Shown in pieces: positions 8,242 through 15,841 of a DNA stretch of 32,619 nt. The notes beneath the pieces were generated by a model. That model saw nothing but the letters and a program-made list of their open reading frames with translations, searched no databases and had not been told where the DNA came from. Origin of the DNA: an uncultured beta proteobacterium (lineage in GTDB: Bacteria > Pseudomonadota > Gammaproteobacteria > Burkholderiales > Burkholderiaceae_C); NCBI GenBank assembly GCA_903869595.1, contig CAIPZV010000056.1, positions 1 to 32,619 of the forward strand, in the 5' to 3' direction. The first letter of the stretch is position 1. Each line of letters opens with the position of its first letter. The translations under genes were made by a program, and so were the position numbers.

Positions 8242-8286
8242 GGGGCTAAAGCGGTCAGAGTGCCCGTCAGAACCTGCCTTTAGCCC
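8242..8286 (-). promoter_or_regulatory. Long inverted repeat in the leader of the MoxR operon
   Basis: GGGCTAAAG (8243-8251) and CTTTAGCCC (8278-8286) are a perfect 9-bp inverted repeat around 26 bases, with further partial pairing inside. In the minus-strand mRNA the stem would end about 17 nt before the MoxR start codon. It could be an RNA hairpin controlling translation or an operator; its function is not known. Confidence 0.4.
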
Positions 8287-8401
8287 TTGGCAGCCCGGTA
8301 ATAAAGGGCCGGTAGGCTTGGCATAGGCGGGTGGACGGGAGTGGGGTCGATATAATTCGCGATTCAATTTATACCAATATTCATCCGATTGTCCGCGCAA
8401 A

Positions 8402-9067
8402 ATGAACCTCTTGCTTCGCTCCCTCATCGCACTTGTTGTCGCTTCAGTGACCCTCACATCGGCTTTTGCACAAGACATCAAGGGCGACGCCAAAGCCGGT
8501 GAAAAGAAAAATGCCATGTGCCTGGGCTGCCATTCCATCGTGGGTTACCAGGCCAGCTTCCCCGAGGTGCACAAGGTTCCCAAGATCGCCGGCCAGGGTG
8601 AAAAATACATTATTTCCTCCCTCAACGCCTACAAAAAAGGCGAGCGCAAACACCCCACTATGCGCGGTATCGCGGTTTCCCTTAAGGACCAGGATATGGC
8701 TGATCTGGCAGCCTATTTCAGCGCGCTGGGTGTAGATGCCAATGCCAAGCCCCTGGAAAAAGTAGGCGGCGGCACTTCGGCCGGTGAGGCCCTGGTAGCC
8801 AAAGGCGCTTGTGCTTCCTGCCACGGCGAGAACCTGAGCAAGCCGATCGACCCGAGCTACCCGATGATCGCCGGTCAGCACAATGACTACTTGTATGTGG
8901 CGCTTAAGTCGTATAAAGCCGAGGCCAATGCCCAGGTGGGTCGCGGCAATGCCATCATGGCGGGTGTGGCCAAGCAGTTCTCCAATGCTGAACTCAAAGA
9001 GCTGGCCAATTACGTGGGCGGCCTTCCTGGCGCGCTCAAAACCGTTCCCGAAAGCCGCTTCCGCTGA
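8402..9067 (+). CDS. Diheme cytochrome c4-type protein
   Basis: The protein has 221 residues, with a Sec signal peptide (cleavage near A-F-A-Q, residue 23) giving a periplasmic protein. Two c-type heme sites are visible: C-L-G-C-H (40-44) and C-A-S-C-H (137-141). Met87 (H-P-T-M) and Met186 (N-A-I-M) are the likely sixth ligands of the two domains. The two-domain arrangement and length fit cytochrome c4, a periplasmic electron carrier that feeds terminal oxidases. The aa3 oxidase locus 6 kb downstream is a plausible acceptor, but that is inference. A TATAAT at 8351-8356 may be the -10 box, though no matching -35 is clear. A strong bidirectional terminator follows. It is divergent from the MoxR operon. 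Confidence 0.92.
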   Translation: MNLLLRSLIALVVASVTLTSAFAQDIKGDAKAGEKKNAMCLGCHSIVGYQASFPEVHKVPKIAGQGEKYIISSLNAYKKGERKHPTMRGIAVSLKDQDMADLAAYFSALGVDANAKPLEKVGGGTSAGEALVAKGACASCHGENLSKPIDPSYPMIAGQHNDYLYVALKSYKAEANAQVGRGNAIMAGVAKQFSNAELKELANYVGGLPGALKTVPESRFR

Positions 9068-9084
9068 ATCGAAGCGCCTTCTTC

Positions 9085-9111
9085 AAAAAACCGCCTTCAG
9101 GCGGTTTTTTT
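9085..9111. terminator. Bidirectional rho-independent terminator
   Basis: The stem ACCGCC/GGCGGT with loop TTCA is flanked by AAAAAA on the left and a T-run on the right. It can therefore stop the cytochrome c4 transcript and the convergent DUF1841 transcript. Confidence 0.9.
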
Positions 9112-9115
9112 GTGC

Positions 9116-9550
9116 TCAGTCGCGGGTGGCGTGGCGCTGCACGCAGTCAATATAGGCCTGGCCGTCCGGCGGGCACCCGGCGCGCTGGCTTTCCCACAAC
9201 ATGGTGCCTAGGCAATCCATGGCTTCGTGGTGCGCCAGGTGCAGCGACTGGCGCTTATGCGCCAGTAATTCCACCGCCTGGCGGATGCCGCGCGGCTGGT
9301 CAATGCTGCATTGCTCGCTGATGGACAAATGCATGGACAGGTGCAAAAACGGATTGGTTTGCCCGCTGCCCTCGGGGTACACGCGGCTGATGGCGGCGTC
9401 CTGGTCGCGTAAATCGGCGTGGTATTGCGGGTGCTCTTCAATCCATTGGCCGGCCAGAGTTTCGATGGCGTCCATGGGCTGTTCGCTGCGGGATTTGGCG
9501 TACGCCGAACAAAAAAAACGGCGCACGTCCTCTTGGGAAGGGTTGAACAT
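9116..9550 (-). CDS. DUF1841 family protein
   Basis: The protein has 144 residues. The start 'MFNPSQEDVRRFFCSAYAK' and the central 'GQTNPFLHLSMHLSISEQ' are the hallmarks I associate with DUF1841, a small soluble family common in beta- and gammaproteobacteria with no established function. His-rich positions (H-L-S-M-H and H-L-A-H-H) could bind metal, but this is not shown. No signal peptide or membrane segment is seen, so it is probably cytoplasmic. It converges on the cytochrome c4 gene and shares its terminator, and it is divergent from the TauE/SafE permease gene, with about 50 bp between starts. Confidence 0.85.
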   Translation of the reverse strand: MFNPSQEDVRRFFCSAYAKSRSEQPMDAIETLAGQWIEEHPQYHADLRDQDAAISRVYPEGSGQTNPFLHLSMHLSISEQCSIDQPRGIRQAVELLAHKRQSLHLAHHEAMDCLGTMLWESQRAGCPPDGQAYIDCVQRHATRD

Positions 9551-9601
9551 CGGGCAAGGTTACCATGGGCGTTTTAGCCCGTTAAGGGCCACTGCACCCC
9601 C

Positions 9602-10360
9602 ATGTTTGACGCCTGGCCCCTGATTACCGATCCATTTTTTTACGCCGTGGCCATTCCTGCCGTGCTGCTTTTGGGCGTGAGCAAAAGCGGGTTTGGTTCG
9701 GGCTTTGGGTCTTTGGCGGTGCCGATGATGGCCTTGTCGGTGACCGTGGCCGAGGCGGCGGCGATTTTGATGCCGCTGCTGTTGGTAATGGACGTGCTGG
9801 GCAGCACCGCTTTTCGCAAAGACTTTGATCCGGTGCTGCTGCGGCGCATCGTGCCGTTTGGCGTGCTGGGGATTGTGCTGGGGGCCTTGTTGTTCAAGCT
9901 GGTGCCGCCGCATGCGGTATCGGCCGTGGTGGGGGTGGTGACCCTGGTGTTTCTGGCGCAACGCCTGTTTTGGAAAGCTTCCACCCTGGCTACGCCGCCG
10001 GTCTGGCTGGGCCGGATTTTGTCGGCCACCTCTGGCTTTACCAGCTTTGTGGCCCATGCCGGTGGGCCGCCTATCAACGCCTATTTCATTGGACTGCGCC
10101 TGAGCCCGGTGTCTTTTGCCGCCACCATGTCCTTCTTCTTTTTCGTGCTCAATTTGTGTAAGTGGATTCCCTACGCCTACCTGGGCCTGCTCGATGTGCG
10201 CAATATGGCGACCGCGCTGGTCTTGCTGCCGCTGGCGCCCGTAGGCGTGTGGGCCGGGGTACGGCTGGCGCGCCATGTCAGCCAGGTTTTGTTTTACCGC
10301 TTGGTGTACGCCGGGATGTTTCTGACCGGCATCAAATTGGTCTGGGACGGATTTGCCTGA
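9602..10360 (+). CDS. TauE/SafE family permease (sulfite/organosulfonate exporter type)
   Basis: The protein has 252 residues and is very hydrophobic, with about eight predicted membrane segments. The N-terminal 'GVSKSGFGSGFGSLAVPMMAL' and the repeat-like second half with 'GFTSFVAHAGGPPINAYFI' match the two half-domains of TauE/SafE transporters. Family members move sulfite, sulfoacetate or similar small anions across the inner membrane. No sulfur-metabolism gene is adjacent, so the substrate is open. No clear Shine-Dalgarno precedes the ATG. The gene appears to be transcribed alone, divergent from DUF1841. Confidence 0.9.
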   Translation: MFDAWPLITDPFFYAVAIPAVLLLGVSKSGFGSGFGSLAVPMMALSVTVAEAAAILMPLLLVMDVLGSTAFRKDFDPVLLRRIVPFGVLGIVLGALLFKLVPPHAVSAVVGVVTLVFLAQRLFWKASTLATPPVWLGRILSATSGFTSFVAHAGGPPINAYFIGLRLSPVSFAATMSFFFFVLNLCKWIPYAYLGLLDVRNMATALVLLPLAPVGVWAGVRLARHVSQVLFYRLVYAGMFLTGIKLVWDGFA

Positions 10361-10475
10361 GCGCCTGTGCGCATAGGTCGCCACAGTGCTAAATTCCGAT
10401 CCTAAACAGGCCTTCGCACCCCATAATGGCCGCTACGCCCTGGCCCGCCAACCCACCGCAAAGAGGTAACACCGT

Positions 10476-11096
10476 ATGACACGCATTGCCATTGCCAACC
10501 CCAAAGGCGGGGTTGGAAAGTCCACTTTGTCCACCCATGTTGCGGGCTACCTGGCCTCGCAAGGGTATGACGTGATGCTGGGGGATGCGGATGTACAGCA
10601 TTCCGCGCGCCTGTGGCTGTCGCTGCGGCCGCCTTCGGCCAAGCCCATTAGCTATTGGGACGTGGATCCGCAAGAATTTAGCAAACCGCCCAAGGGCGCG
10701 GACCACTACGTGCTCGACACCCCGGCCGCACTGGCGGGCAAACAGCTCAAAGACGTGCTCAAGTGGGCCGACAAAGTGCTGGTGCCTTTGCAGGCCAGTA
10801 TTTTTGATATTTACGCCACGCGCAGTTTTCTCGATGAGTTAGCTGCCAGCCGCCATGCCGAGAACGTGGAAATAGGGATCGTGGCCATGCGCGTGGACGA
10901 ACGCACCTTGTCGTCCGATCAATTGTCGGCCTTCGTCAAATCGCTCGGTTTACCCAAGGTGGGCACCCTGCGCGACACCCAAAATTATGTGCACCTGGCC
11001 GCCAATGGCCTGACGGTGTTTGATGTGCAGACCAGTCGCATGGAGCAAGACCGCGAGCAATGGAAATCCATTGGCAAGTGGTTGGAACGTGAGTAG
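10476..11096 (+). CDS. ParA-family ATPase (orphan MinD/ParA type)
   Basis: The protein has 206 residues. It has the deviant Walker A K-G-G-V-G-K-S-T (10-17) with the signature lysine, a Walker A' 'GDADVQHSA' (Asp37/Asp39) and a Walker B 'YVLDTPA' (Asp81). It is well preceded by GAGG. There is no ParB gene and no parS-like palindrome nearby, so this is probably an orphan ParA used to position a cargo such as a chemosensory or enzyme complex, rather than the chromosome partition protein. The function remains open. It is shorter than plasmid ParA and lacks an N-terminal HTH. It is followed about 30 bp later by the MaoC gene on the same strand. Confidence 0.88.
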   Translation: MTRIAIANPKGGVGKSTLSTHVAGYLASQGYDVMLGDADVQHSARLWLSLRPPSAKPISYWDVDPQEFSKPPKGADHYVLDTPAALAGKQLKDVLKWADKVLVPLQASIFDIYATRSFLDELAASRHAENVEIGIVAMRVDERTLSSDQLSAFVKSLGLPKVGTLRDTQNYVHLAANGLTVFDVQTSRMEQDREQWKSIGKWLERE

Positions 11097-11127
11097 CCCG
11101 TGTGTACCTTTTTGTGAAGCTTTTCCT

Positions 11128-11583
11128 ATGAGAAATTTTGAAAATTTGCAGCATTTGGCGGCGCTGGCCGGGCAGCCCGTGTCCACCAGCGACTGGACGA
11201 CCGTGACCCAGGAGCAGATCAACCAGTTTGCCCAGGCTACCGGCGATCACCAGTGGATTCATGTGGACCCGGTGCGGGCGCAGGCCGGACCATTTGGCGC
11301 GCCGATTGCCCATGGTTTTTTGACGCTGTCGCTGCTGCCGCTGTTTTTTGCATCCGCGATGCACATTGAGAATGTGCGTATGGGCGTCAATTACGGCCTG
11401 AACCGCGTCCGCTTTGTCGGCCCGGTGCCGGTCGGCAGTCGTTTGCGGGCGCACATCAAATTGCTGGCGGCAGACGCCATCGACCAAGGCGGCTACCAAT
11501 TTACCTGGGAAGTGACCACCGAGCGCGAAGGCGCAGCCAAGCCGGTGTGCGTGGCCGAATCGATTTCCCGCCTTTACGGCTGA
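11128..11583 (+). CDS. MaoC-like (R)-specific enoyl-CoA hydratase
   Basis: The start is taken at ATG 11128 (M-R-N-F-E-N), giving 151 residues. The open frame upstream overlaps the ParA gene and is its shadow. The hot-dog fold hydratase motif is plain: '[15 protein letters not shown]' with the catalytic pair Asp40 and His45, then '[16 protein letters not shown]'. Members hydrate trans-2-enoyl-CoA to (R)-3-hydroxyacyl-CoA, linking beta-oxidation to PHA synthesis or acting on other acyl-CoAs. The last 10 bp overlap the convergent trmL gene tail to tail. Confidence 0.92.
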   Translation: MRNFENLQHLAALAGQPVSTSDWTTVTQEQINQFAQATGDHQWIHVDPVRAQAGPFGAPIAHGFLTLSLLPLFFASAMHIENVRMGVNYGLNRVRFVGPVPVGSRLRAHIKLLAADAIDQGGYQFTWEVTTEREGAAKPVCVAESISRLYG

Positions 11584-12047
11584 GCGCCGCTAAAACCCAG
11601 TTGCCGCCAGGCTTCAAATACGGTTACGGCTACTGCGTTGGACAAGTTCAGGCTGCGCTGGCTCGCTTGCATGGGAAGCTTTAGGCACTGATCGGGACCA
11701 AAGCTGGCGCGCACTGATTCCGGCAGTCCAGCGGTTTCCGAGCCGAAAACCAGCCAGTCGCCTTCTGCAAACTGCACCGCATAAGGGCTGCGAGTGCCGC
11801 GCGTGGTCAGCGCGAACATGCGCTGGGGCTGCGGTCTGGCCCCATCCATAAAGGCCTGCCAGCTGGCGTGTTTGCGCACGCTGGTGTACTCGTGGTAGTC
11901 CAGCCCGGCGCGGCGCATGTGTTTGTCGTCCATGGAAAAACCCAGCGGCTCGATTAAGTGCAGGCTGCAACCGGTGTTGGCAGCCAGACGGATGACGTTA
12001 CCCGTGTTGGGCGGGATTTCCGGATGAACCAAAACAATATGCAGCAT
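11574..12047 (-). CDS. trmL: tRNA (cytidine(34)-2'-O)-methyltransferase TrmL
   Basis: The protein has 157 residues, a typical TrmL length. The SPOUT motifs are in order: '[19 protein letters not shown]' (8-26), '[11 protein letters not shown]' (about 99-109) and '[27 protein letters not shown]' near the C-terminus, which forms the trefoil knot that binds S-adenosylmethionine. The enzyme 2'-O-methylates the wobble base of tRNA-Leu isoacceptors. The gene overlaps the 3' end of the MaoC gene by 10 bp (convergent). It lies downstream of comF on the same strand, separated by 110 bp with no gene. Confidence 0.95.
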   Translation of the reverse strand: MLHIVLVHPEIPPNTGNVIRLAANTGCSLHLIEPLGFSMDDKHMRRAGLDYHEYTSVRKHASWQAFMDGARPQPQRMFALTTRGTRSPYAVQFAEGDWLVFGSETAGLPESVRASFGPDQCLKLPMQASQRSLNLSNAVAVTVFEAWRQLGFSGAQP

Positions 12048-12157
12048 GGCCGCATTGTGTCGCGGGCTCAGAGGCTGCGGCCTTGCCGGTTTGCTAGGCG
12101 CGCTCGACCTGTAGTTGCGCGACCTGCGGCGCGCCTATTGGCTACGGATTCCTGGGT

Positions 12158-12913
12158 TTACCCCGGGCTTTCGGCGCGGGCAAAGACCAGCGCGGTGATC
12201 TGCTGCACCCCGGCCTGGCGCAAGGGCAGGGCGGCGGCGCGCAGCGAGGCGCCGCTGGTCATCACATCGTCCACCAACAGCACGTTTTTCCCTTCCAAGT
12301 CGCGCTGGCGCAGCGGGTCGATGGCAAAGGCGTTCGCCACATTAGAGAGTCTTTCTTTGCGTGCCAAGCTGCTTTGCGCTGGTGTGTCGCGAATGCGTAA
12401 TAGCCAAGTGGCGCGCGCCTTGGCTGGGGACAGCGCTTGGGCCAGCAGCCAGGCTTGGTTAAATCCCCGGCTTTGCAGCCTCGGGGTAGACAGCGGCATC
12501 GGCAAAACCCAGTCTGCCGCCTCCAGGGCCGGTTCTACCCAAGGGGCGCTGCGCATTAGCAAGGCCATGCCCCTCGCCCAGGCCGGTTGCGCCCGGAATT
12601 TGAAATCCTGCACCAAGCCCGCCCAGGGGTAGCCATAGCTGACTGCCGCCAAGGACGCATCGAGCGGGCTGCCGTCCTTCTGGGTCACTCTGCAGGCCGT
12701 GCAGGGCGCAGTGGCATCGGCCACTACCAGCGCGCAATGCTTGCAGCGCGGCTTGGGCTGGGCAAAAAGGCCTATGCACGCCTCGCACACCGGCTGGCTG
12801 GGCCAGGCGTGGCAGACGGCACAGCGGCTGGGCAGGCGCGCCGCCAGCCCGTGAAACAGCGCAAAAAACATGCTGCCAATATACTGCCGGAAAGGCATTT
12901 TGGCCAATGGCAA
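12158..12913 (-). CDS. comF: ComF family phosphoribosyltransferase-like protein
   Basis: The protein has up to 251 residues. The N-terminal zinc-ribbon-like part has paired cysteines (Cys31/34, 43/46, 57/60, 71/74). The C-terminal part is a type I phosphoribosyltransferase fold with the PRPP loop 'VLLVDDVMTSGAS' (211-223) and a 'LSTPRLQSRGFNQA' stretch typical of ComF. ComF is needed for DNA uptake in naturally competent bacteria, while many proteobacteria keep it (GntX-like) for less clear roles. Alternative starts at Met6 (12898) or Met15 (12871) are possible. The gene is divergent from the BioC-like methyltransferase, with starts about 60 bp apart. Confidence 0.9.
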   Translation of the reverse strand: MPLAKMPFRQYIGSMFFALFHGLAARLPSRCAVCHAWPSQPVCEACIGLFAQPKPRCKHCALVVADATAPCTACRVTQKDGSPLDASLAAVSYGYPWAGLVQDFKFRAQPAWARGMALLMRSAPWVEPALEAADWVLPMPLSTPRLQSRGFNQAWLLAQALSPAKARATWLLRIRDTPAQSSLARKERLSNVANAFAIDPLRQRDLEGKNVLLVDDVMTSGASLRAAALPLRQAGVQQITALVFARAESPG

Positions 12914-12976
12914 TACTTAGCGCGCCAATGCGCCGAACCTGTTTTTTCCCGGCCCCTCGCCCGTCTTTACATCTTC

Positions 12977-13897
12977 ATGCCAAACCAAGCCCCACCCACC
13001 ATCGATGCCCAAGCCGCCAGGCGCTGGGAAGCGATGCCCTTGGCTACTGCACAGGGGCAGGCGGACTGGCAGGCCTCACCTTGGCTGCACGAAGAGGTGG
13101 CGCGGCGCATGGAGGAGAGGCTGCAATGGATACTGAAGCAGCCGCGCAGCTGGCTGCATTGGCAGGCTTTGCGGGGCGGAATCGAGGCGCACAGCTTATT
13201 GCGTCGGCGTTACCCCGCGGCTAGCAGTTTTGTGCAGCAAGACCCCCCGCACACCTCGGAGCTGGCCCGCGCCGCCCTGCGCCCGCCCCTGTGGTCGCCT
13301 CAGCGATGGAAAAACGCGACCCGTTTCGAAGCGCCCGCTCAGCCCGTGGATTTGCTGTGGGCCAATATGGCTTTGCACATGAGCCCGGACCCGCAAGCCC
13401 TCATCCAACGCTGGCACAGCCTCGTCCAAACCGACGGTTTTTTGATGTTTTCCTGCCTGGGCCCGGACACGTTACGCGAATTGCGCGCCCTGTATGCCCG
13501 CCAAGGCTGGCCGGCCCCCGCTCATGAATTTACCGATATGCACGACTGGGGCGACATGTTGGTGCAGGCCGGTTTTGCCGAGCCGGTAATGGATATGGAG
13601 CGCATTACGCTGTCTTTTTCCTCGCCCGCGACCCTGCTGGTCGAGTTGCGCGGCCTGGGCCGCAATTTGCATCCCCGGCGCTTTCCTGGATTGCGGGGCC
13701 GTGCCTGGCGCGCCGCTTTGCTCCAAGCCATTGCCGCCGGGCTGCCCGACCCCGACCAAACTGGGCGCTTGCGCCTGACTTTTGAGATTATTTACGGCCA
13801 TGCCTTCAAACCGGCGCCGCGCATGGCGTTACAGGAACAAACCCTCATTCCCTTAGCGCAAATGCGGGCCAGTCTGCGCGCCCCAAAGTCCGTGTGA
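12977..13897 (+). CDS. BioC-like SAM-dependent methyltransferase with degenerate motif I
   Basis: The start is taken at ATG 12977 (M-P-N-Q-A-P), giving 306 residues. The longer upstream frame is the shadow of comF. The BioC/methyltransf_11 features are 'VDLLWANMALHMSPDPQALIQRW' (124-146) and 'FLMFSCLGPDTLRELR' (155-170), followed by 'WGDMLVQAGFAEPVMDMERITL', all typical of malonyl-ACP O-methyltransferase-like proteins that act in biotin synthesis. Oddly, the glycine-rich SAM-binding motif I (D-x-G-x-G) expected at about residues 58-72 is replaced by 'SWLHWQALRGGIEAH'. It may be a divergent or non-catalytic relative. No bio genes are adjacent. Confidence 0.75.
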   Translation: MPNQAPPTIDAQAARRWEAMPLATAQGQADWQASPWLHEEVARRMEERLQWILKQPRSWLHWQALRGGIEAHSLLRRRYPAASSFVQQDPPHTSELARAALRPPLWSPQRWKNATRFEAPAQPVDLLWANMALHMSPDPQALIQRWHSLVQTDGFLMFSCLGPDTLRELRALYARQGWPAPAHEFTDMHDWGDMLVQAGFAEPVMDMERITLSFSSPATLLVELRGLGRNLHPRRFPGLRGRAWRAALLQAIAAGLPDPDQTGRLRLTFEIIYGHAFKPAPRMALQEQTLIPLAQMRASLRAPKSV

Positions 13898-13981
13898 GTT
13901 AGGGGCTGTCTTGGGAAGCCCTTTGGGCGCTCGGTTGCATGGGGTGCCGCAAGCCCAGCTGCGCAGGGGCATGGGCTACAA

Positions 13982-14010
13982 TTGACAGGTTGTATTGACC
14001 CGATTTTTAA
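13982..14010 (+). promoter_or_regulatory. Candidate sigma-70 promoter upstream of DUF2244/cox operon
   Basis: A perfect -35 TTGACA (13982-13987) is followed after 17 bp by TTTTAA (14005-14010), a weak -10. If real, transcription starts near 14017. That would exclude the TTG start at 13995 and favour GTG 14058 for the DUF2244 protein. Confidence 0.35.
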
Positions 14011-14057
14011 GCTTTTGTGGCCCTGTTGTCGGGGCCGCGCCATCAACTCCAAACCGC

Positions 14058-14534
14058 GTGAGCTTTAGTCACTCCATTGATGCCGATGCGCAAAACCCCC
14101 GTTTTGAGTGGGTTTTGCGGCGCCATGCGCCCTTAACGCCAGCCCAAATGCTGGTGTTCTTTGCGTCGCTGAGCCTAGTCTCCTTGTGCATCGGTTTGTT
14201 CTTTTGGCTGCAAGGCGCGCTGTTGGTGCTGCCATTTGCGGCTCTGGAGACTTTGGCTGTTGGGATTTGTTTTTTGATTTTTTCCAGGCATGTGCTCGAT
14301 CAGGAGCGCATCGTGGTGGACGGAACGCAGGTGGTGGTGGAACACGAGGCGGCGGGCGTGCGCGAGCGGGCCCAGTTCCAGCGGCAATGGGTCAGGATCG
14401 AGCCACTGGGCGGCGCGTATTCACTGATCGCAGTGTCGGCGCAGGGAAAGTCTATGCAGGTGGGGCGCTATGTGCGTCCTGAGCGGCGTGAGGCCCTGGC
14501 CAATGAATTGCGCCGCGCGGTTCGCATGGGCTGA
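14058..14534 (+). CDS. DUF2244 domain membrane protein
   Basis: There are 158 residues from GTG 14058. A TTG start at 13995 would add 21 residues but would lie within the candidate promoter. The core 'FEWVLRRHAPLTPAQMLVFFASLS' is the DUF2244 signature, followed by two closely spaced membrane helices (about residues 32-75) and a cytoplasmic beta-rich tail ('RIVVDGTQVVVEHE', 'QWVRIEPLGG'). The family is found just upstream of cytochrome c oxidase genes in alpha- and betaproteobacteria, as here: coxB starts 54 bp downstream on the same strand. A role in oxidase assembly or as an accessory integral protein is inferred from this context only. Confidence 0.85.
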   Translation: MSFSHSIDADAQNPRFEWVLRRHAPLTPAQMLVFFASLSLVSLCIGLFFWLQGALLVLPFAALETLAVGICFLIFSRHVLDQERIVVDGTQVVVEHEAAGVRERAQFQRQWVRIEPLGGAYSLIAVSAQGKSMQVGRYVRPERREALANELRRAVRMG

Positions 14535-14588
14535 TGCGCTTTGTAAGCCCAGCGACATAGTAATTTTGCAAACTTTGAGGCATTGAAA

Positions 14589-15782
14589 GTGAAAACGATG
14601 AAGAGCATTTGGAACAAATCAGCTTCACTGTTGGCAACAGCAGGCGTAGGGCTTGGCACCGGTTCGTTGAGCCTGGCTGCCACCGTGAATGACCTGCCGG
14701 GTGGGCCTGCGGTACTTCAATTGAACCTGCCGCCTGCGGTGACCGCTATCGCACGTGAACAGCAATGGTTGCACTGGTTCATGCTGATTCTTTGCACGGT
14801 AATTTTTGTGGCCGTGTTTGCGGTGATGTTTTATTCCATCTGGAAACACCGCAAATCGCTGGGCCATAAGCCCGCCACTTTCCATGAGTCGGTGACCGTG
14901 GAGATTATCTGGACAGTCATCCCCTTCATCATTGTGATTTTGATGGCATTGCCTGCCACCAAAGTCGTGGTCGCTATGAAGGACACCAGCAACGCCGACG
15001 TGACGATTAAGGCCACCGGCATGCAATGGAAATGGGGCTACGACTACATCAAAGGCGAAGGCGAAGGTATTGGCTTTGTGTCCACCTTGGATGGCGAGCA
15101 GCGCGAAATGTCCAACAACGGTGGGCCTAAAAAAGGCGAAGTCGTTGACGACTATCTGTTCAAAGTGGATAACCCCTTGGTCGTTCCAGTGGACAAGAAA
15201 ATTCGCATCATCACCACCGCCAATGACGTGATTCATGCGTTTGCCGTACCGGCCTTCGGTATCAAGCAAGACGCTATTCCCGGTTTTGTGCGCGACACCT
15301 GGTTCCGCGCCGAGAAGATTGGTGATTACCATGGCCAATGCCAGGAGCTGTGCGGTAAAGAGCATGCCTACATGCCTATCCATGTGAAAGTAGTTTCCGC
15401 TGAGGACTACAGCAAATGGGTCGAGGGCGAGAAGAAAAAAATGGCTGCCTTGGCGGACGATCCTTCCAAAGTCTGGACCCTGGCTGAAATTACCCAACGC
15501 GGTGAAAAAGTTTATGCCCAAAACTGCGTGGCATGTCACCAGACGCATGGCAAAGGTGGCGGTGCGATCAAGCCACTCGACGGCGCAGCCGTGGTGCTCG
15601 ATGCCGATAAGGCCAAGCAAATTAAGGTTTTACTCAACGGTCAAAATAATGGCGCGATGCCTGCTTGGAAGGCCCTGAGTGACACTGATATCGCGTCGGT
15701 CATCAGTTACACCAAGAACCACTGGTCGAACCAGACCGGTCAAGTGGTGCAGCCGGCGGATGTAGCCGCCTTGCGCAAATAA
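14589..15782 (+). CDS. coxB: Cytochrome c oxidase subunit II with fused cytochrome c domain
   Basis: The start is chosen at GTG 14589 because GAGG (14577-14580) lies 8 nt upstream. TTG 14583 is too close to it and ATG 14598 too far. The protein has about 397 residues: signal peptide, two membrane helices (about 60-85 and 105-125), then the periplasmic CuA cupredoxin domain with ligands His ~216 and the cluster C-Q-E-L-C-G-K-E-H-A-Y-M (~251-262). The aromatic 'QWKWGYDY' stretch for electron entry is present. A C-terminal cytochrome c domain carries C-V-A-C-H (~313-317). It accepts electrons from soluble cytochrome c and passes them to heme a in subunit I. It is the first core gene of the cox operon. 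Confidence 0.97.
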   Translation: MKTMKSIWNKSASLLATAGVGLGTGSLSLAATVNDLPGGPAVLQLNLPPAVTAIAREQQWLHWFMLILCTVIFVAVFAVMFYSIWKHRKSLGHKPATFHESVTVEIIWTVIPFIIVILMALPATKVVVAMKDTSNADVTIKATGMQWKWGYDYIKGEGEGIGFVSTLDGEQREMSNNGGPKKGEVVDDYLFKVDNPLVVPVDKKIRIITTANDVIHAFAVPAFGIKQDAIPGFVRDTWFRAEKIGDYHGQCQELCGKEHAYMPIHVKVVSAEDYSKWVEGEKKKMAALADDPSKVWTLAEITQRGEKVYAQNCVACHQTHGKGGGAIKPLDGAAVVLDADKAKQIKVLLNGQNNGAMPAWKALSDTDIASVISYTKNHWSNQTGQVVQPADVAALRK

Positions 15783-15841
15783 GCGCTGTGCCGCTTGGCG
15801 AAATTGAATTTAATTATTGATGCATTGATAAGGAACCCCGT

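Noticed and set aside
8318..8356. TTGGCA and TATAAT before the cytochrome c4 gene as a sigma-70 promoter
   Set aside because: The TATAAT is a good -10, but the spacing of 27 bp to TTGGCA is too long for a normal promoter, so it was not listed as a feature.
9560..10384. 274-codon minus-strand frame opposite the TauE/SafE gene
   Set aside because: Low-complexity His/Gln/Arg-rich product typical of the antisense of a GC-rich membrane protein gene; the plus-strand frame has clear transporter features.
10476..11096. ParA-like gene as evidence of a plasmid or partition locus
   Set aside because: No parB, no parS-like sites and no replication gene nearby; all surrounding genes are chromosomal housekeeping.
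12048..12157. Gap between trmL and comF as a possible RNA gene
   Set aside because: GC-rich with short self-complementary words, but no stable conserved fold or terminator could be recognised.
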